From Staphylococcus massiliensis CCUG 55927 (GTDB lineage Bacteria > Bacillota > Bacilli > Staphylococcales > Staphylococcaceae), in NCBI RefSeq assembly GCF_000298075.1, contig NZ_JH815594.1, positions 22,265-86,264 on the forward strand: a stretch of 64,000 nucleotides of DNA, read 5' to 3'. Positions 21,509 to 32,604 of the stretch are shown piece after piece; the stretch's first letter is position 1; each line of letters starts with the position of its first letter. The notes below the pieces were generated by a model. The model was not told the DNA's origin, did not search any database, and saw nothing but the letters and a program-made list of their open reading frames with translations. A program made the position numbers and the translations under genes.

Positions 21509-22131
21509 TATCCGAGCACCTCCTCAACTTTTTTCGCAGCTGATTCAGTGATTAAAACACTGTCAGCACTTGTCATATCTAATACGTTTAAACCTTCTGG
21601 AGTTGTGATTTGAACGCCTTGGATGTTACGTGCTGATAATTCAACGTTTACATCTTCTGCTTCTGTAACAACTAATACTTTCTTGTTTAAGTCTAAGTTA
21701 GTTAAAGTTGTTTTGAATTCTTTTGTTTTAGGTGCTTCTAAGTTAAAGCCATCAACAATTTTGAATTCATTTTCTTGTACTTTGAAAGATAATGCAGAAC
21801 GTAATGCTAAACGACGCATTTTCTTAGGCATTTTGTACGCATAGCTTCTTGGTGTTGGACCGAATACGATACCACCACCACGCCATTGTGGCGCACGGAT
21901 TGTACCTTGACGTGCACGTCCTGTACCTTTTTGTCTCCATGGTTTCTTTCCGCCACCACGTACTGCAGAACGGTTTTTAACTGAGTGCGTACCTTGGCGT
22001 AAAGAAGCGCGTTGTAAGTTAATTGCTTCGAAAAGCACACTTTCGTTTGGTTCAATTGCAAATACTGCATCGTTTAATTCAACAGAACCTGCTTTAGAAC
22101 CATCTACTTTTAATACATCATAATTTGCCAT
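21508..22131 (-). CDS. rplD: 50S ribosomal protein L4
   Basis: 207 residues. The tunnel loop ([20 protein letters not shown], about 53-72) that forms the macrolide contact site is of normal length. In E. coli L4 autoregulates the S10 operon, but that mechanism is not established in staphylococci. Confidence 0.98.
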   Translation of the reverse strand: MANYDVLKVDGSKAGSVELNDAVFAIEPNESVLFEAINLQRASLRQGTHSVKNRSAVRGGGKKPWRQKGTGRARQGTIRAPQWRGGGIVFGPTPRSYAYKMPKKMRRLALRSALSFKVQENEFKIVDGFNLEAPKTKEFKTTLTNLDLNKKVLVVTEAEDVNVELSARNIQGVQITTPEGLNVLDMTSADSVLITESAAKKVEEVLG

Positions 22132-22157
22132 TATGTTTTCCTCCTTTCGCCTCGTAA

Positions 22158-22820
22158 TTATTGATTACCTTTTTTGATTGAAGTTTTGATTTCTACTAAA
22201 CCTTTTTTAGGTCCTGGTACGTTACCTTTAACAAGGATAACTTTATTTTCAGCGTCTACTGATACAACTTCTAAGTTTTGAACAGTTACTGTATTACCAC
22301 CCATACGGCCTGGTAATTTTTGTCCTTTGAATACTTTAGCTGGGTCAGCTGCCATACCTACAGAACCTGGTGATCTATGGAAATGAGAACCGTGAGCCAT
22401 TGGTCCACGACCTTGGTTATGACGCTTGATTGCACCTTGGAAACCTTTACCTTTAGAAACGCCTGTTACATCAATAACGTCTCCTGCTTCAAATGTATCT
22501 ACTGAGACTTCTTGACCTACTTCGTATTCATCAACGTTAATGTTTCTGAATTCACGAATGAAGCGCTTAGGTGCTGATTCAGCTTTTTTAGCGTGACCTT
22601 CAGCTGGTTTATTCGCATATTTATTAGATTTGCTATCTTTTTTGTATGCTTGTTTGTCTTCAAAACCGATTTGGATTGCATTGTATCCGTCGATTTCTTC
22701 AGTTTTCTTTTGTAATACTACGTTCTCTTTTGCTTCTACTACTGTTACAGGGATTAAGTCACCGTTTTCTCCGAAAACTTGTGTCATCCCGATTTTTCTT
22801 CCTAAGATTCCTTTGGTCAT
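22158..22820 (-). CDS. rplC: 50S ribosomal protein L3
   Basis: 220 residues, [16 protein letters not shown] to TSIKKGNQ. The loop [16 protein letters not shown] and the extension [17 protein letters not shown] approach the peptidyl transferase centre; mutations there give linezolid/tiamulin resistance, and the sequence here appears wild type. Confidence 0.98.
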   Translation of the reverse strand: MTKGILGRKIGMTQVFGENGDLIPVTVVEAKENVVLQKKTEEIDGYNAIQIGFEDKQAYKKDSKSNKYANKPAEGHAKKAESAPKRFIREFRNINVDEYEVGQEVSVDTFEAGDVIDVTGVSKGKGFQGAIKRHNQGRGPMAHGSHFHRSPGSVGMAADPAKVFKGQKLPGRMGGNTVTVQNLEVVSVDAENKVILVKGNVPGPKKGLVEIKTSIKKGNQ

Positions 22821-22847
22821 CGAAAGTCCACCTCCTAAAATTCTTTA

Positions 22848-23168
<321 letters not shown>

Positions 23169-23216
23169 TTATTCGTCTACTATTTAAGTGATAGACTTCT
23201 CCACGAAAACTATCTT

Positions 23217-23250
23217 ACACAACGCCATGGCAAAGCGGCCGGGTGTGTCA
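23217..23250 (-). promoter_or_regulatory. Structured GC-rich element in the S10-operon leader
   Basis: On the minus strand ACACA and TGTGT close a GC-rich stretch containing CGGCCG and GCCATGGC, in an otherwise AT-rich leader of about 130 nt between the candidate promoter and rpsJ. A leader structure is plausible but I cannot assign a family. Confidence 0.35.
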
Positions 23251-23292
23251 GTAACCTTTCGCTTCATCGCTAATTAAAGTCCAACATTAGAC

Positions 23293-23321
23293 ATGTTACA
23301 TGAATTCATTGCATTATGCAA
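23293..23321 (-). promoter_or_regulatory. Candidate promoter of the S10 superoperon
   Basis: Minus strand TTGCAT (23316-23321), a 17-bp spacer and TAACAT (23293-23298), about 135 bp upstream of rpsJ. Moderate match to sigma-A; no better pair was seen in 23160-23490. Confidence 0.4.
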
Positions 23322-23493
23322 GTGGTTCATCAAACTTTTATATCTTGTCTAACACATACCACATCATTGTACTTTAAATTAAATTAGAGTTCAACCTTAA
23401 CTAGTGATTTTTTCTACTTTTTGATGATTTTTAATACACTTGTAACACGCATAAACTTTACACATTAATTATATACACGTTGAAAGTATAAAA

Positions 23494-23529
23494 AAACAGG
23501 TCGAGGGTAATTTTTCCCTCAACCTGTTT
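23494..23529. terminator. Terminator of the NCS2 permease gene
   Basis: AAACAGGTCGAGGG and CCCTCAACCTGTTT pair (one mismatch) around a short loop; on the minus strand a run of T follows. It is nearly symmetric, so it can also stop plus-strand transcription. Confidence 0.8.
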
Positions 23530-23541
23530 CTTCTATTAGAA

Positions 23542-24876
23542 TTAACCATGTACAAAGACAAAGTATAAGATAAATAGAAGCATTAAAACATACATAATAG
23601 GATGAATCTCTTTATGTCTTTTAGTTATTAACATTGTAATCGGATAGAAAATAAAGCCACACGCAATACCTGTAGCAATTGAGTATGATAATGGCATCAT
23701 AATAATCGTTACAAATGCCGGTACTGCAACTTCAAATTTTCTCCAATTGATTTCTGATAAGTTACCTGCCATTAGTACACCTACTACAACAAGCGCTGGC
23801 GCTGTAACAGCACTTGTAACAATACTCATTAGTGGACTGAAGAATAAAGCAAGTAAGAAACATAACCCTGTTATCACACTCGCAAAACCTGTACGCGCAC
23901 CTACTGCAACACCTGAAGTTGATTCGATGTAAGACGTTGTTGTTGTCGTACCTATAATAGAACCAATAATTGTAGCAATTGAATCTGAGAATAATGCACG
24001 ACCTGCACGAGGTAACTTATTATCTTTCATAATATTTGCTTGTGTTGCGACCGCTACGATCGTACCTGCAGTATCGAAGAAGTCGATAAATAAGAACGTT
24101 AAGATGACAACTAAGAACTTAATAGAAAATAATTGACTTGGATCGCCAAATGTTTCAAATGCAGCACCGAAAGTAGGCTCAATACTCGGAATTTTACCGA
24201 CAATACCTGAAGGTGCTTCAATAAGTCCTGTTAATAACCCTAAAATAGCGGTAGCACACATACCAAGGAATATCGCACCTGGTATTTTACGTGCATATAA
24301 CACAACGGTAATTGTGATACCAAAGATTGCTAGTAGAACTTGGCCACTCGTTAAATGCCCTAGTGTTACTAATGTAGCATCTTGTTTAACGATAATGCCT
24401 GCACCTTGTAAACCTACGAAAGTGATAAATAAACCTATCCCGGCGGTTACCGCCATTTTCATTTCAAAAGGAATCGCATTTATAATGGTCTCCCTTAAGC
24501 CAGTGACGGTGAGTATCGCGAATATAATACCGGAACAAAGAACGCCTGTTAAACCCGTTTGCCATGGGATACCCATTGTAAGTACAACTGTAAAAGCGAA
24601 GAATGCATTGAGTCCCATACCAGGCGCTAAAGCGATAGGATAATTCGCAAATAACCCCATAAACATACAGCCGATAAATGCCGCTAAAGCTGTCGCTACG
24701 AATATCGCGCCTTGATCCATTCTCATACTATCTGGAATGTCTTTAATACCTGCTAAACTTAAAACCTGTGGATTGACTGCTAATATGTACGCCATCGAAA
24801 GGAAAGTGGTTAACCCACCTAAAATCTCACGTTTGAAGTTCGTACCATGCTCATCAAATTGGAAGTATCGTTTCAA
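23542..24876 (-). CDS. NCS2-family purine permease (AzgA/PbuG type)
   Basis: 444 residues with 12 to 14 membrane helices. MKRYFQFDEHGTNFKREIL at the N-terminus, ALAPGMGLNAFFAF in helix 3 and DFFDTAGTIVAVA near residue 270 are hallmarks of the AzgA-like subgroup, which imports hypoxanthine, guanine or adenine by proton symport. The order rpsJ - permease - topB is the one seen in other staphylococci. The upstream gap of 80 bp has a good promoter but is too short for a purine riboswitch. Substrate choice among the purines is not visible from sequence. Confidence 0.9.
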   Translation of the reverse strand: MKRYFQFDEHGTNFKREILGGLTTFLSMAYILAVNPQVLSLAGIKDIPDSMRMDQGAIFVATALAAFIGCMFMGLFANYPIALAPGMGLNAFFAFTVVLTMGIPWQTGLTGVLCSGIIFAILTVTGLRETIINAIPFEMKMAVTAGIGLFITFVGLQGAGIIVKQDATLVTLGHLTSGQVLLAIFGITITVVLYARKIPGAIFLGMCATAILGLLTGLIEAPSGIVGKIPSIEPTFGAAFETFGDPSQLFSIKFLVVILTFLFIDFFDTAGTIVAVATQANIMKDNKLPRAGRALFSDSIATIIGSIIGTTTTTSYIESTSGVAVGARTGFASVITGLCFLLALFFSPLMSIVTSAVTAPALVVVGVLMAGNLSEINWRKFEVAVPAFVTIIMMPLSYSIATGIACGFIFYPITMLITKRHKEIHPIMYVLMLLFILYFVFVHG

Positions 24877-24909
24877 AATTAACGCTCCTTTTTATTAAAA
24901 TACCTAGTT

Positions 24910-24938
24910 ATTCTATAACCAAATGAGACGTTTGGCAA
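24910..24938 (-). promoter_or_regulatory. Promoter of the NCS2 permease
   Basis: Minus strand TTGCCA (24933-24938), a 17-bp spacer and TAGAAT (24910-24915), 34 bp before the ATG. Confidence 0.65.
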
Positions 24939-24956
24939 TAACCGTAATTAAATTTC

Positions 24957-27092
24957 TTATAAATCTAATCCCTTAAGCGCATCTTTAAACGGGTTATTCT
25001 CAAGCTTTTCTTCCTTCATATACTTACGCATATCTTTCTTTTGAACCTTATCCTTACCTTTACGTTTCAGACGTTGATTCATCTTCTCTTGCGTTTCACT
25101 AAATCCACATACACATCGATAAGTAGCGCTCGATCCCTTACCAAATCGCGTTAACTTCTTCTTACAATTTGGACATCTCGCATTTGTCTTTTGCTGAACG
25201 TTCTTCTTCGTCTTACAAGAAGGGTCTTGGCACACAAGAGCTTGTCCGTTCTTCGTCTTAATCTTAATCATAAACTTACCACAAGTCGGACATTCAGTTG
25301 TCGTTAAATTATCATGCTTGTACGTTGCATCACTTTGCTTAATCTCACTCACAATTTGCTTCGTAAACGACGTCATTTCTTTCATAAAGACATCTTTTTT
25401 CAGCTTGCCCTTTTCAATCTGTACAAGTTTATCTTCCCAAGTTGCAGTGAGTACCGGAGACGTTAATTGATGCGGAGCTAAATCTAATATTTGTCTACCC
25501 TTTTGCGTAACATAAATGCGGCCGCTTCGATCCTCTATCGCATGCATATTGAACAACTTATCAATAATATCCGCACGCGTCGCAACCGTTCCAATACCGC
25601 CCGTTTCCTTCAACACTTTCGCATGACTCTTATCCTTCAAGTCAAAGAACTTCTGAGGATTTTCCATCGCTTTAAGCAGCGTTCCTTCATTAAAGTATGG
25701 TGGCGGCGTTGTTTCATGTTGTTGAATCTGTAACGTATCAATTTTAAACGTATCGCCCTCTTTAATGCCCCCCTTTGAAAAGCCCTTTCCTAAATTTTCG
25801 TTGTGAATAGCCTTGAATCCTAATTCAACAGGAATTTGATCTTTAAATTTAAACGTCTCTTGACCAACTTTCAACGTCATTTCAGTTTCTTCATATATAT
25901 ACGGTTTTAAAAGCACTTCAAGAAAACGTGTCGCAATGAGCATATAAACTTTAGTTTCACGTGGTGATAATACGTTCATATCAGGTCTAATTTCTGTAGG
26001 TACAATGGCATGGTGATCGGAAACCTTGTTATCGTTGATACATTTAAAGTCTCCATTAAAATCAGTACGCGCACGTTGTTTAGCAATATCTTTTAACTCT
26101 GTCGCATATAAAGCCTCTACACGTTCTTTAAGCGTGTCCTTCATATCACGCGTAAGATAATTGGAATCCGTTCTCGGATACGTCACAAGCTTATGACGTT
26201 CATATAGCGTTTGAAGTGTGTTCAACGTTTCTTTAGCACCCATTTTATATCTTGCATAAGCCGCTTGTTGTAAATCCGTTAAACTAAATAACGCTTGAGG
26301 ATATGTTTTCTTTTGTTTCTGAGTCACGCGTTCTATCGTACCTGTTTGACCTTTTAAACCTTCAACAAGTGACTCAAGTTTCGTTTTATCAAAGCAGCGT
26401 TTCTGCATGTCATATTCAAAGGTTTGATGATTAACCTGAGTTGAGAGTGTATAGTAATGACGCTTTTCAAAATGTTTGATTTCATCTTGGCGCATCTTTA
26501 CTAACTGAATGGTTGGTGTTTGAACACGTCCTAAAGATAGTTGCGCACCAAACTTAGTAGTTAACGCTCTTGTCGCATTTATGCCTACGATCCAGTCTGC
26601 TTCACTTCTTGCAAGGGCGGAAGCATATAGTGATTGATATTGACGTCCATCTTTGAGCTGTTTAAATCCTTGTTTAATCGCTTTAGGTGTAACAGAACTT
26701 ACCCAAAAGCGTTTAATAGGCTTCTTAACGCCTGCTTTGTCAATAATCAAACGCGCGACTAACTCACCTTCACGACCAGCGTCAGTCGCTATAATAATTT
26801 CTTTAACATCTTTACGATGCATCAAATTCTTAATCGTATAAAATTGCTTCTTAGATTTCGGAATTAAAATCGACTTCATGTATTTAGGCAATATAGGTAG
26901 ATCATTTAACGCCCATTTCTGATAGCGCTTATCATAGTGCTCAGGGTCAGCGTTCGTTACTAAGTGTCCAAACGCCCATGTAATAATGTACTGTTGGTTC
27001 TCGATATAACCACCCTTCTCTTGACGCGCGTTTAATGCCTTAGCGATATCTTTACCTACAGAGGGCTTTTCCGCGAGAATTAAAGATTTCAT
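24957..27092 (-). CDS. topB: DNA topoisomerase III
   Basis: 711 residues, the usual staphylococcal length. The start at 27092 ([12 protein letters not shown]) has AAGGAGGAG at good spacing; the ATG at 27143 adds 17 unrelated residues. Toprim motifs [15 protein letters not shown] and [12 protein letters not shown] lie in the N-terminal domain. The catalytic Tyr sits in [12 protein letters not shown] at about residue 310. The C-terminus has zinc-ribbon-like repeats with [23 protein letters not shown] and CVCG. Relaxes and decatenates DNA through a single-strand break. Confidence 0.97.
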   Translation of the reverse strand: MKSLILAEKPSVGKDIAKALNARQEKGGYIENQQYIITWAFGHLVTNADPEHYDKRYQKWALNDLPILPKYMKSILIPKSKKQFYTIKNLMHRKDVKEIIIATDAGREGELVARLIIDKAGVKKPIKRFWVSSVTPKAIKQGFKQLKDGRQYQSLYASALARSEADWIVGINATRALTTKFGAQLSLGRVQTPTIQLVKMRQDEIKHFEKRHYYTLSTQVNHQTFEYDMQKRCFDKTKLESLVEGLKGQTGTIERVTQKQKKTYPQALFSLTDLQQAAYARYKMGAKETLNTLQTLYERHKLVTYPRTDSNYLTRDMKDTLKERVEALYATELKDIAKQRARTDFNGDFKCINDNKVSDHHAIVPTEIRPDMNVLSPRETKVYMLIATRFLEVLLKPYIYEETEMTLKVGQETFKFKDQIPVELGFKAIHNENLGKGFSKGGIKEGDTFKIDTLQIQQHETTPPPYFNEGTLLKAMENPQKFFDLKDKSHAKVLKETGGIGTVATRADIIDKLFNMHAIEDRSGRIYVTQKGRQILDLAPHQLTSPVLTATWEDKLVQIEKGKLKKDVFMKEMTSFTKQIVSEIKQSDATYKHDNLTTTECPTCGKFMIKIKTKNGQALVCQDPSCKTKKNVQQKTNARCPNCKKKLTRFGKGSSATYRCVCGFSETQEKMNQRLKRKGKDKVQKKDMRKYMKEEKLENNPFKDALKGLDL

Positions 27093-27231
27093 ATGGCACT
27101 CCTCCTTATAAATGATTGCTTTACGAAATTTTATAACTTTCATATTGTAACACGTTATCTAGGACTGATGCTTTCATTTCCCTAGAAAAATACTTATAAT
27201 GTAGTAAATGAGACTTGTTAAGGGGGCAATT

Positions 27232-28110
27232 ATGACGATTACTCAAGTTACAGATATTGATCAAGTTGTTGACTTTATCCATCGTGAAAAGGTAGCGCAT
27301 CAATCTTATACAAATAAACTCCCAGAAGATAAAGAAAGTTTAAAAACATTTATCCAAGTATTATCTAAAGAAATCGATTTGTACGCCCATACATCAGAAG
27401 GCGATATTCAAATGATGATGGTGTTAATACCTTATCGAGAAGACCATTTCAAAGTGATTGGTCCGATATTAAAGGATGGTTATACATTAGACCAAGATAC
27501 ATTTAAAGGGCTTTTCAAAGAGATGACCGCGCAATTTAGTAATGAAACGGTGTATTACTTTGCTTATGAAAAGGAAAATCAATGGATTAAGCTACTCATG
27601 AAAGGTATCGGCGCATCTTATGTGTTTACGGATTATTATTTATATGCGAATAAGGATGTTGATGCCTCAGACAACCAGCATTTGATTGTTGACTATAAAA
27701 AGGCTTATTATAAACATTTTAATCAATTGCACAAGAAAACGTTCTCACCAGATGATATGACGACGGATGAGATATTGGCGTCATTAGATGAACATCATAA
27801 GTTATATATGTACATGTCAGAAGGTTTGGTAAAAGGTTACCTCTATCTTGTAATAGATGAAGAGACGCACAATGCGCAGATTAAATATTTCTCGTCTCAC
27901 TCTGATTATCGTTTAAAAGGTATCGCATTTGATTTAATACGCCACGCGATTCATGTATCGCTAAATGAGTACGATATTCAGCATGTATATTTTAAAATTC
28001 GCAGTAAGAATTATCGACTTGTAGAACGCTTTAATGAACTTGGTTTTTATATTGATAAGGCATTTAAGAAGTTTAAACTCATGTCGAGTGACCTTGAAGA
28101 CGAGCTTTAA
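27232..28110 (+). CDS. GNAT-family acetyltransferase-like protein
   Basis: 292 residues from the ATG at 27232 (MTITQVTDID), which follows AAGGGGG; an earlier ATG at 27208 lacks a binding site. The C-terminal half shows the GNAT pattern (GLVKGYLYLVIDE, then YRLKGIAFDLIRHAI, then YRLVERFNELGFY). The N-terminal half is less clear, so this may be a double-GNAT protein. Transcribed divergently from topB. Substrate unknown. Confidence 0.75.
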   Translation: MTITQVTDIDQVVDFIHREKVAHQSYTNKLPEDKESLKTFIQVLSKEIDLYAHTSEGDIQMMMVLIPYREDHFKVIGPILKDGYTLDQDTFKGLFKEMTAQFSNETVYYFAYEKENQWIKLLMKGIGASYVFTDYYLYANKDVDASDNQHLIVDYKKAYYKHFNQLHKKTFSPDDMTTDEILASLDEHHKLYMYMSEGLVKGYLYLVIDEETHNAQIKYFSSHSDYRLKGIAFDLIRHAIHVSLNEYDIQHVYFKIRSKNYRLVERFNELGFYIDKAFKKFKLMSSDLEDEL

Positions 28111-28194
28111 CATAGCTCTTCGGTTAATGTTACAATTAATTTGTGCGATTTGAATATGATTGATCGTTGAAAATGAAAACAAGGTGGTTTCAAA

Positions 28195-28368
28195 ATGGAT
28201 TTACATTCACAAATGGAAGAACTTAAAATGGATTATGTACGTTTACAGAATGACCTTGAGAAAAGAGAATCTGTAAATCAAGATATCGATCCGCTTGTAC
28301 GTCAACTTGAAGCTTTAGAACAAGAAATTGCGGATGTACGTTCAAAAATACGTCAAAAAGAAAGCTAA
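28195..28368 (+). CDS. Small coiled-coil protein, 57 aa (SE1832-like)
   Basis: 57 residues, begins MDLHSQMEELKMDYVRLQND and ends RSKIRQKES, preceded by AAGGTGG. Heptad-like spacing of Leu/Val over nearly the full length suggests a short coiled coil. I believe this matches the small staphylococcal SE1832 family by size and location, but the family name is from memory. Function unknown. Confidence 0.7.
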   Translation: MDLHSQMEELKMDYVRLQNDLEKRESVNQDIDPLVRQLEALEQEIADVRSKIRQKES

Positions 28369-28432
28369 AATGAACTATGAAGTTTGAATGTCACGTGCTA
28401 ACATGAGAAGAGATTAGAAAGGACGTCATATC

Positions 28433-28753
28433 ATGCAGTTATATCTTATTATTTTGCCGTTGTTGTATCTCATTGTTAGTTATCTAACGATATTTAGAAT
28501 GAATAAAAAGATTACTGATATATTACGCATTATCATGAGCATCTTGTTACTCATTACTGTCGTATTGACTTTAATCCAATTTAGCATGAGTGCACTATGG
28601 ATTGGACTTGTGCTCTTATTACTCATTGGTAATGTAGAAATTACAGCATTTAAAAATCATAAAGGCGACCGTAAAGGTGTAACCATTCTTAATCTCATGA
28701 CAATAATGGCTACGGTTATATATATTTTATTAGTGATATTCGCCTTAAGATAA
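28433..28753 (+). CDS. Small four-helix membrane protein
   Basis: 106 residues. Hydrophobic segments at about 2-20, 27-48, 50-70 and 83-105, with short basic loops (FRMNKKI, FKNHKGDRKG). No recognised domain. The ATG at 28433 follows GAAAGGACG. A plus-strand terminator comes directly after it, so it ends the transcription unit that starts with the GNAT gene. Confidence 0.75.
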   Translation: MQLYLIILPLLYLIVSYLTIFRMNKKITDILRIIMSILLLITVVLTLIQFSMSALWIGLVLLLLIGNVEITAFKNHKGDRKGVTILNLMTIMATVIYILLVIFALR

Positions 28754-28762
28754 GTATTAATT

Positions 28763-28796
28763 GACCATCGAACGTATCGAGTTCGGTGGTCTTTTT
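28763..28796 (+). terminator. Terminator after the small membrane protein
   Basis: GACCATCGAAC and GTTCGGTGGTC form an 11-bp stem (one G-U) with a 7-nt loop, followed by TTTTT. Confidence 0.8.
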
Positions 28797-28847
28797 ATGT
28801 GTCATGTTCGCTAAGTAGTGTTAGGTCTATGATAGTTTTATATATGA

Positions 28848-28880
28848 AAAACCCCAGTGCCACGTCGGACACTGGGGTTT
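28848..28880. terminator. Bidirectional terminator after the RND transporter gene
   Basis: AACCCCAGTG and CACTGGGGTT form a perfect stem with a 10-nt loop, A-tract on one side and T-tract on the other. It separates the convergent small-membrane-protein and RND genes. Confidence 0.85.
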
Positions 28881-28891
28881 CTTATTTGCAC

Positions 28892-31800
28892 CTATTTTTT
28901 CTTGCCTCTATCTGAACGTTTGTTGATGTTACCGTTCTCATCATAAACAGGACGTTTAGGTTTCTTAGGACGACGCTTACGTTGAGAACGTTTCTTGAAC
29001 TCTGTAGGCGTTGACTCATGATTATCCACGATTGGATTATCTGTCTTAGGTTCCGCCTTCTTAGGTTCATTGTCAGGAACATCATCACGTTTTACAGATT
29101 TATGGTTCGGTGTAAATCGATCTTTATTGAAGTATTTTGTCTTAGGTTTCTTAGCTGTCGGTTCATCTTTAGGTGTTTCTTTAGGCGCTTCATCTTGTTT
29201 AGTTCTAGGTTGTTCTGAACGTGTATCTTTATCAGATTTACGGTTCTTATAATTGTCTTTCCAATTATTAAGTTTATCCGTAAATGATGATTTCGTACGA
29301 TTACCGTTTGAAGCTTGACGATAGTTGTTTGAATCATCGTGGTTGTGTGTATCGTATGAACCACTAGTTGCTACTTTAGGACCTTGTTTCATGTACTTAT
29401 TCTTTAATGAGAATAGTAATTCATAAATAACTGGTACTACTACAAGTGTTAGTAATGTAGATGATAATAAACCACCGATTACTGTAATTGCTAAACTTTT
29501 AGAGATAAGTACTGAACCATCTCCACCAAATAACATTGGTAGTAAAGCACCAATCGTAGCAATTGCTGTCATTAAGATTGGTCGAATACGTGTACCTGCT
29601 GCTTCGATAATCGCATCTCTACGATTTAAGCCTTCACGCTCTTTATTAATGATTCTATCTACCAATACGATGGCGTTAGTAACAACGATACCGATTAACA
29701 TGAGTAAACCAATCATACTTGTTACGGATAACGTTTCGCCTGAGATTAATAAGCCGAATACCACACCAATTATTGTGAATGGTAATGAGAATAAAATTGT
29801 GAATGGCGCTAATGCACCTTTGAACGTGAGTACTAATACAAGGTAAACGATAATAATTGCTGCTGCCATAGCGACAAATAATTGTGAAAAGGCATCGCTA
29901 ATATCTTCGTTTGTACCACCTAGTGAGATATCTACATTTTTAGGTGTTTCAATCTCATCAACTTTCTTCTTAGCAGCACCCGTTACACCACCAACGTCTT
30001 TCTCAGTAATTTCTGCTGAAATCGTGCTTGCGTAATCACCGTCATTTTTAACAATCTTACTTGGTGTCTGAGCTTTTTCAAGTTCAGAGATTTGAGATAG
30101 TGTAACATCTTTTCCTGTAGGTGAAGGTATTGATGTCTGGTTAAGTTTTTCTTCAGACCAATCTGTGTCTTTAGATTTCTTAATCTTTACGTCAATCTTA
30201 TTACCGCCATCATCGACTTTAGCAACTTTTTGTTCCGGAATATTTTCATTCATTTGCATTGCAATAGAATTAGCTGATAATCCGAACTGAGCTGCTTTTT
30301 CTTGGTCGACTTTAACTTTGTATTGATCGTATGTTTCAGATAAATCTGATTTAACGTTTGCTAAGCCTTCAACATCTTTAACTTTCTTTTCAACTTTATC
30401 TACGGTGTCTTTGATTGCATCCCTTGAAGGACCACTTACTTGAACTTCTAATGATTTAGTTGAATTACCGTCACCCATGTCTTGGTTTTTCCAAGTACCA
30501 TTATGATCAAATTTTTCAATTTCGTCTAAGACTCTTTGAGCCTCATTTTCGAAATCAGGTGTTTTCTTATCATAATCAACTAATAAAGCTGTATTATTTG
30601 TTTGACCAGTTGGGTCGTTAGGTGATGGTGCACCAACTGAGTACTGAACGTTTTCTACATGTTTCTTATCGTTCAAGAATTTCTGAGCTTCTTCTGCATT
30701 TTTAAGTACTTTTTCTTCAGGTTCACCTGGTTTAGGTTTATAAGATAATGTTAGGACTTTATTATCACCTGCAGATAAGTAACTTGTACCAATTGCGAAG
30801 ACACCGATGACTGCACTTAGTAAGAGTAATCCTAAACTGATTAGTAATACGCGTTTCTTGTTGTTTAAACATTTTTTCAAGAAGTCTTGATATTTTCTAC
30901 CAAGGTTTCCAAGTGTCTTTTCATTGCGGTCACGTTTCGCAAGTCCATTCTTGAAGAATGATGAACCTAACGCAGGCACTACCGTTAATGACACAAGTAA
31001 TGATGCTAATAAACTGAATGCAATCGCAAGTGCGAATGGTTTGAACATTTCACCTACTTGACCAGAAACGAAGATTAAAGGTAAGAATACGACAACTGTA
31101 ACGATTGTAGATGACATGATTGGTATAAACACTTCTTTAGTAGCATCTACAATGAGGTTATCGCCCTTCATTCGCTCTGTAGGTGAGGACAATCGCCTGT
31201 ATATGTTTTCGATAACAACAATGGAGTCATCGATAACACGTCCGATTGCTATCGTTAAGGCACCGAGTGTCAGGATGTTGAGTGATACATCGCATAACTT
31301 CAATGCAACTAATGCAATCAGGATTGATAACGGAATCGATACAACTGATATTGCTGTTGTACTAATATTTCTTAAGAAGAATAAGATAACAACAATCGCT
31401 ACGATAGAACCAAGAATTGCTTTTTCAATCATCGTTGTAAGTGAGTCTTGAATTGGTTTTGCTGTATCTCGAACGATTGTAGAGTTTAACTCTGGATGTT
31501 TATCTTCAATTTTCTTAATTTCATCTTTAACTTTATTTGCAACTTTAACTGTGTTCGCATCTTCTGATTTTGTGATTTGTACGTTTACCGCATCTTTACC
31601 ATTTGTCTTAGAAATGGAATCACGTTCATCACCGATGTTAACTTCAGCTAATTCACTTAATGAAACTTTTTGGGCACTTGCTTCACCGCTACCGCCTGAT
31701 GGGGCTTGGCCGCCTCCAGCGCCGCCTTCACCAGCAGTTGCTGTAGATGGCATTTGCTTAGCCATCGCGACTGGAATTTCTAAGTTTTCAATCTCAGATG

Positions 31801-32509
31801 GATCGTCAAAACTACCATCCACTATGATTGATTTTTCTTTATCATCAAATTGATATAATCCAAGAGGTGCTTTAGAACTAATTGATTTAATGTAATTACC
31901 AACTTGATTTTCATTTAAGCCTACTTCATTTAACTTATCTTTATCAAATTCTAATGTAACTTGCTTAGAAGTTTGACCATCGACTTGTGCTTTTTGAACA
32001 CCGTCGACTGTTTCTAATTTAGGAACTAACTCTTCTTCGATTGTTTTAGAAACTTTCTTGAGGTCGCCTTCTTTGTTCGTAAAGGAGTGTACTAATACTG
32101 GGAGTGAATTCATGTTGAAGCGTGTTATTTCTGGCTCTTCCACACCTTCTCTAAAACTTAACTTCTCTACTTCTTTCTTGAGTTTAGATTCAACATTGTC
32201 TAAATCTACGCCTTTTTTGTATTCAACTGTTATGACCGAGGCGTTTTCTAAGGACTCTGACTTTACACTTTTGACATCCGACATGCCTTTTATCGCGTCA
32301 TCCATCTTATCGCTGACTTCTTCACTAACTGTGTCAGGTGTGGCACCTGGCATTTTGGTTTGAACCGTTAATACAGGTGGTTCTGTATCTGGAAGCATTT
32401 CCATTCTAAGCTTTAAACTTGAGTAAACACCGCCCAATAAGATTAATAATGCCATGAGTATTAAAGCGAATTTATTGGAAAGTGAGAACCTTATCATTTT
32501 TCGGACCAT
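28892..32509 (-). CDS. RND-family efflux transporter with charged C-terminal tail
   Basis: 1205 residues, AcrB/SwrC-like. TM1 is near residues 10-30; LRMEMLPDTEPPVLTV and PGATPDTVSEEV follow. The proton-relay Asp pair is in GRVIDDSIVVIENIYR (about 420). The second repeat starts near 560 and ends with NAIVLVDRIINKEREG and the last helices before residue 1035. After that comes a hydrophilic tail of about 170 residues rich in Lys, Asp, Asn, Pro and Arg. The first extracellular domain contains a Gly/Ser/Ala-rich stretch (TAGEGGAGGGQAPSGGSGEA). No adaptor gene is next to it. In S. aureus a similar gene occupies the same place beside fmhB. Substrate unknown. Confidence 0.92.
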   Translation of the reverse strand: MVRKMIRFSLSNKFALILMALLILLGGVYSSLKLRMEMLPDTEPPVLTVQTKMPGATPDTVSEEVSDKMDDAIKGMSDVKSVKSESLENASVITVEYKKGVDLDNVESKLKKEVEKLSFREGVEEPEITRFNMNSLPVLVHSFTNKEGDLKKVSKTIEEELVPKLETVDGVQKAQVDGQTSKQVTLEFDKDKLNEVGLNENQVGNYIKSISSKAPLGLYQFDDKEKSIIVDGSFDDPSEIENLEIPVAMAKQMPSTATAGEGGAGGGQAPSGGSGEASAQKVSLSELAEVNIGDERDSISKTNGKDAVNVQITKSEDANTVKVANKVKDEIKKIEDKHPELNSTIVRDTAKPIQDSLTTMIEKAILGSIVAIVVILFFLRNISTTAISVVSIPLSILIALVALKLCDVSLNILTLGALTIAIGRVIDDSIVVIENIYRRLSSPTERMKGDNLIVDATKEVFIPIMSSTIVTVVVFLPLIFVSGQVGEMFKPFALAIAFSLLASLLVSLTVVPALGSSFFKNGLAKRDRNEKTLGNLGRKYQDFLKKCLNNKKRVLLISLGLLLLSAVIGVFAIGTSYLSAGDNKVLTLSYKPKPGEPEEKVLKNAEEAQKFLNDKKHVENVQYSVGAPSPNDPTGQTNNTALLVDYDKKTPDFENEAQRVLDEIEKFDHNGTWKNQDMGDGNSTKSLEVQVSGPSRDAIKDTVDKVEKKVKDVEGLANVKSDLSETYDQYKVKVDQEKAAQFGLSANSIAMQMNENIPEQKVAKVDDGGNKIDVKIKKSKDTDWSEEKLNQTSIPSPTGKDVTLSQISELEKAQTPSKIVKNDGDYASTISAEITEKDVGGVTGAAKKKVDEIETPKNVDISLGGTNEDISDAFSQLFVAMAAAIIIVYLVLVLTFKGALAPFTILFSLPFTIIGVVFGLLISGETLSVTSMIGLLMLIGIVVTNAIVLVDRIINKEREGLNRRDAIIEAAGTRIRPILMTAIATIGALLPMLFGGDGSVLISKSLAITVIGGLLSSTLLTLVVVPVIYELLFSLKNKYMKQGPKVATSGSYDTHNHDDSNNYRQASNGNRTKSSFTDKLNNWKDNYKNRKSDKDTRSEQPRTKQDEAPKETPKDEPTAKKPKTKYFNKDRFTPNHKSVKRDDVPDNEPKKAEPKTDNPIVDNHESTPTEFKKRSQRKRRPKKPKRPVYDENGNINKRSDRGKKK

Positions 32510-32557
32510 TAAATTTCCTCCTATTTACTTAATACAAGCACACGATATATGTATACA

Positions 32558-32598
32558 AAAAGTTGTAATGAGACGCTCTTGAAGCGAAACATTACAAC
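32558..32598 (-). terminator. fmhB terminator
   Basis: GTTGTAATG and CATTACAAC form a perfect 9-bp stem, with an inner CGCT/AGCG stem; on the minus strand TTTTTG follows. It sits 7 bp past the fmhB stop. Confidence 0.8.
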
Positions 32599-32604
32599 TA
32601 CGTA

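Noticed and set aside
24877..24956. Purine riboswitch before the NCS2 permease
   Set aside because: The gap is only 80 bp and is filled by a promoter; no aptamer-sized structure fits.
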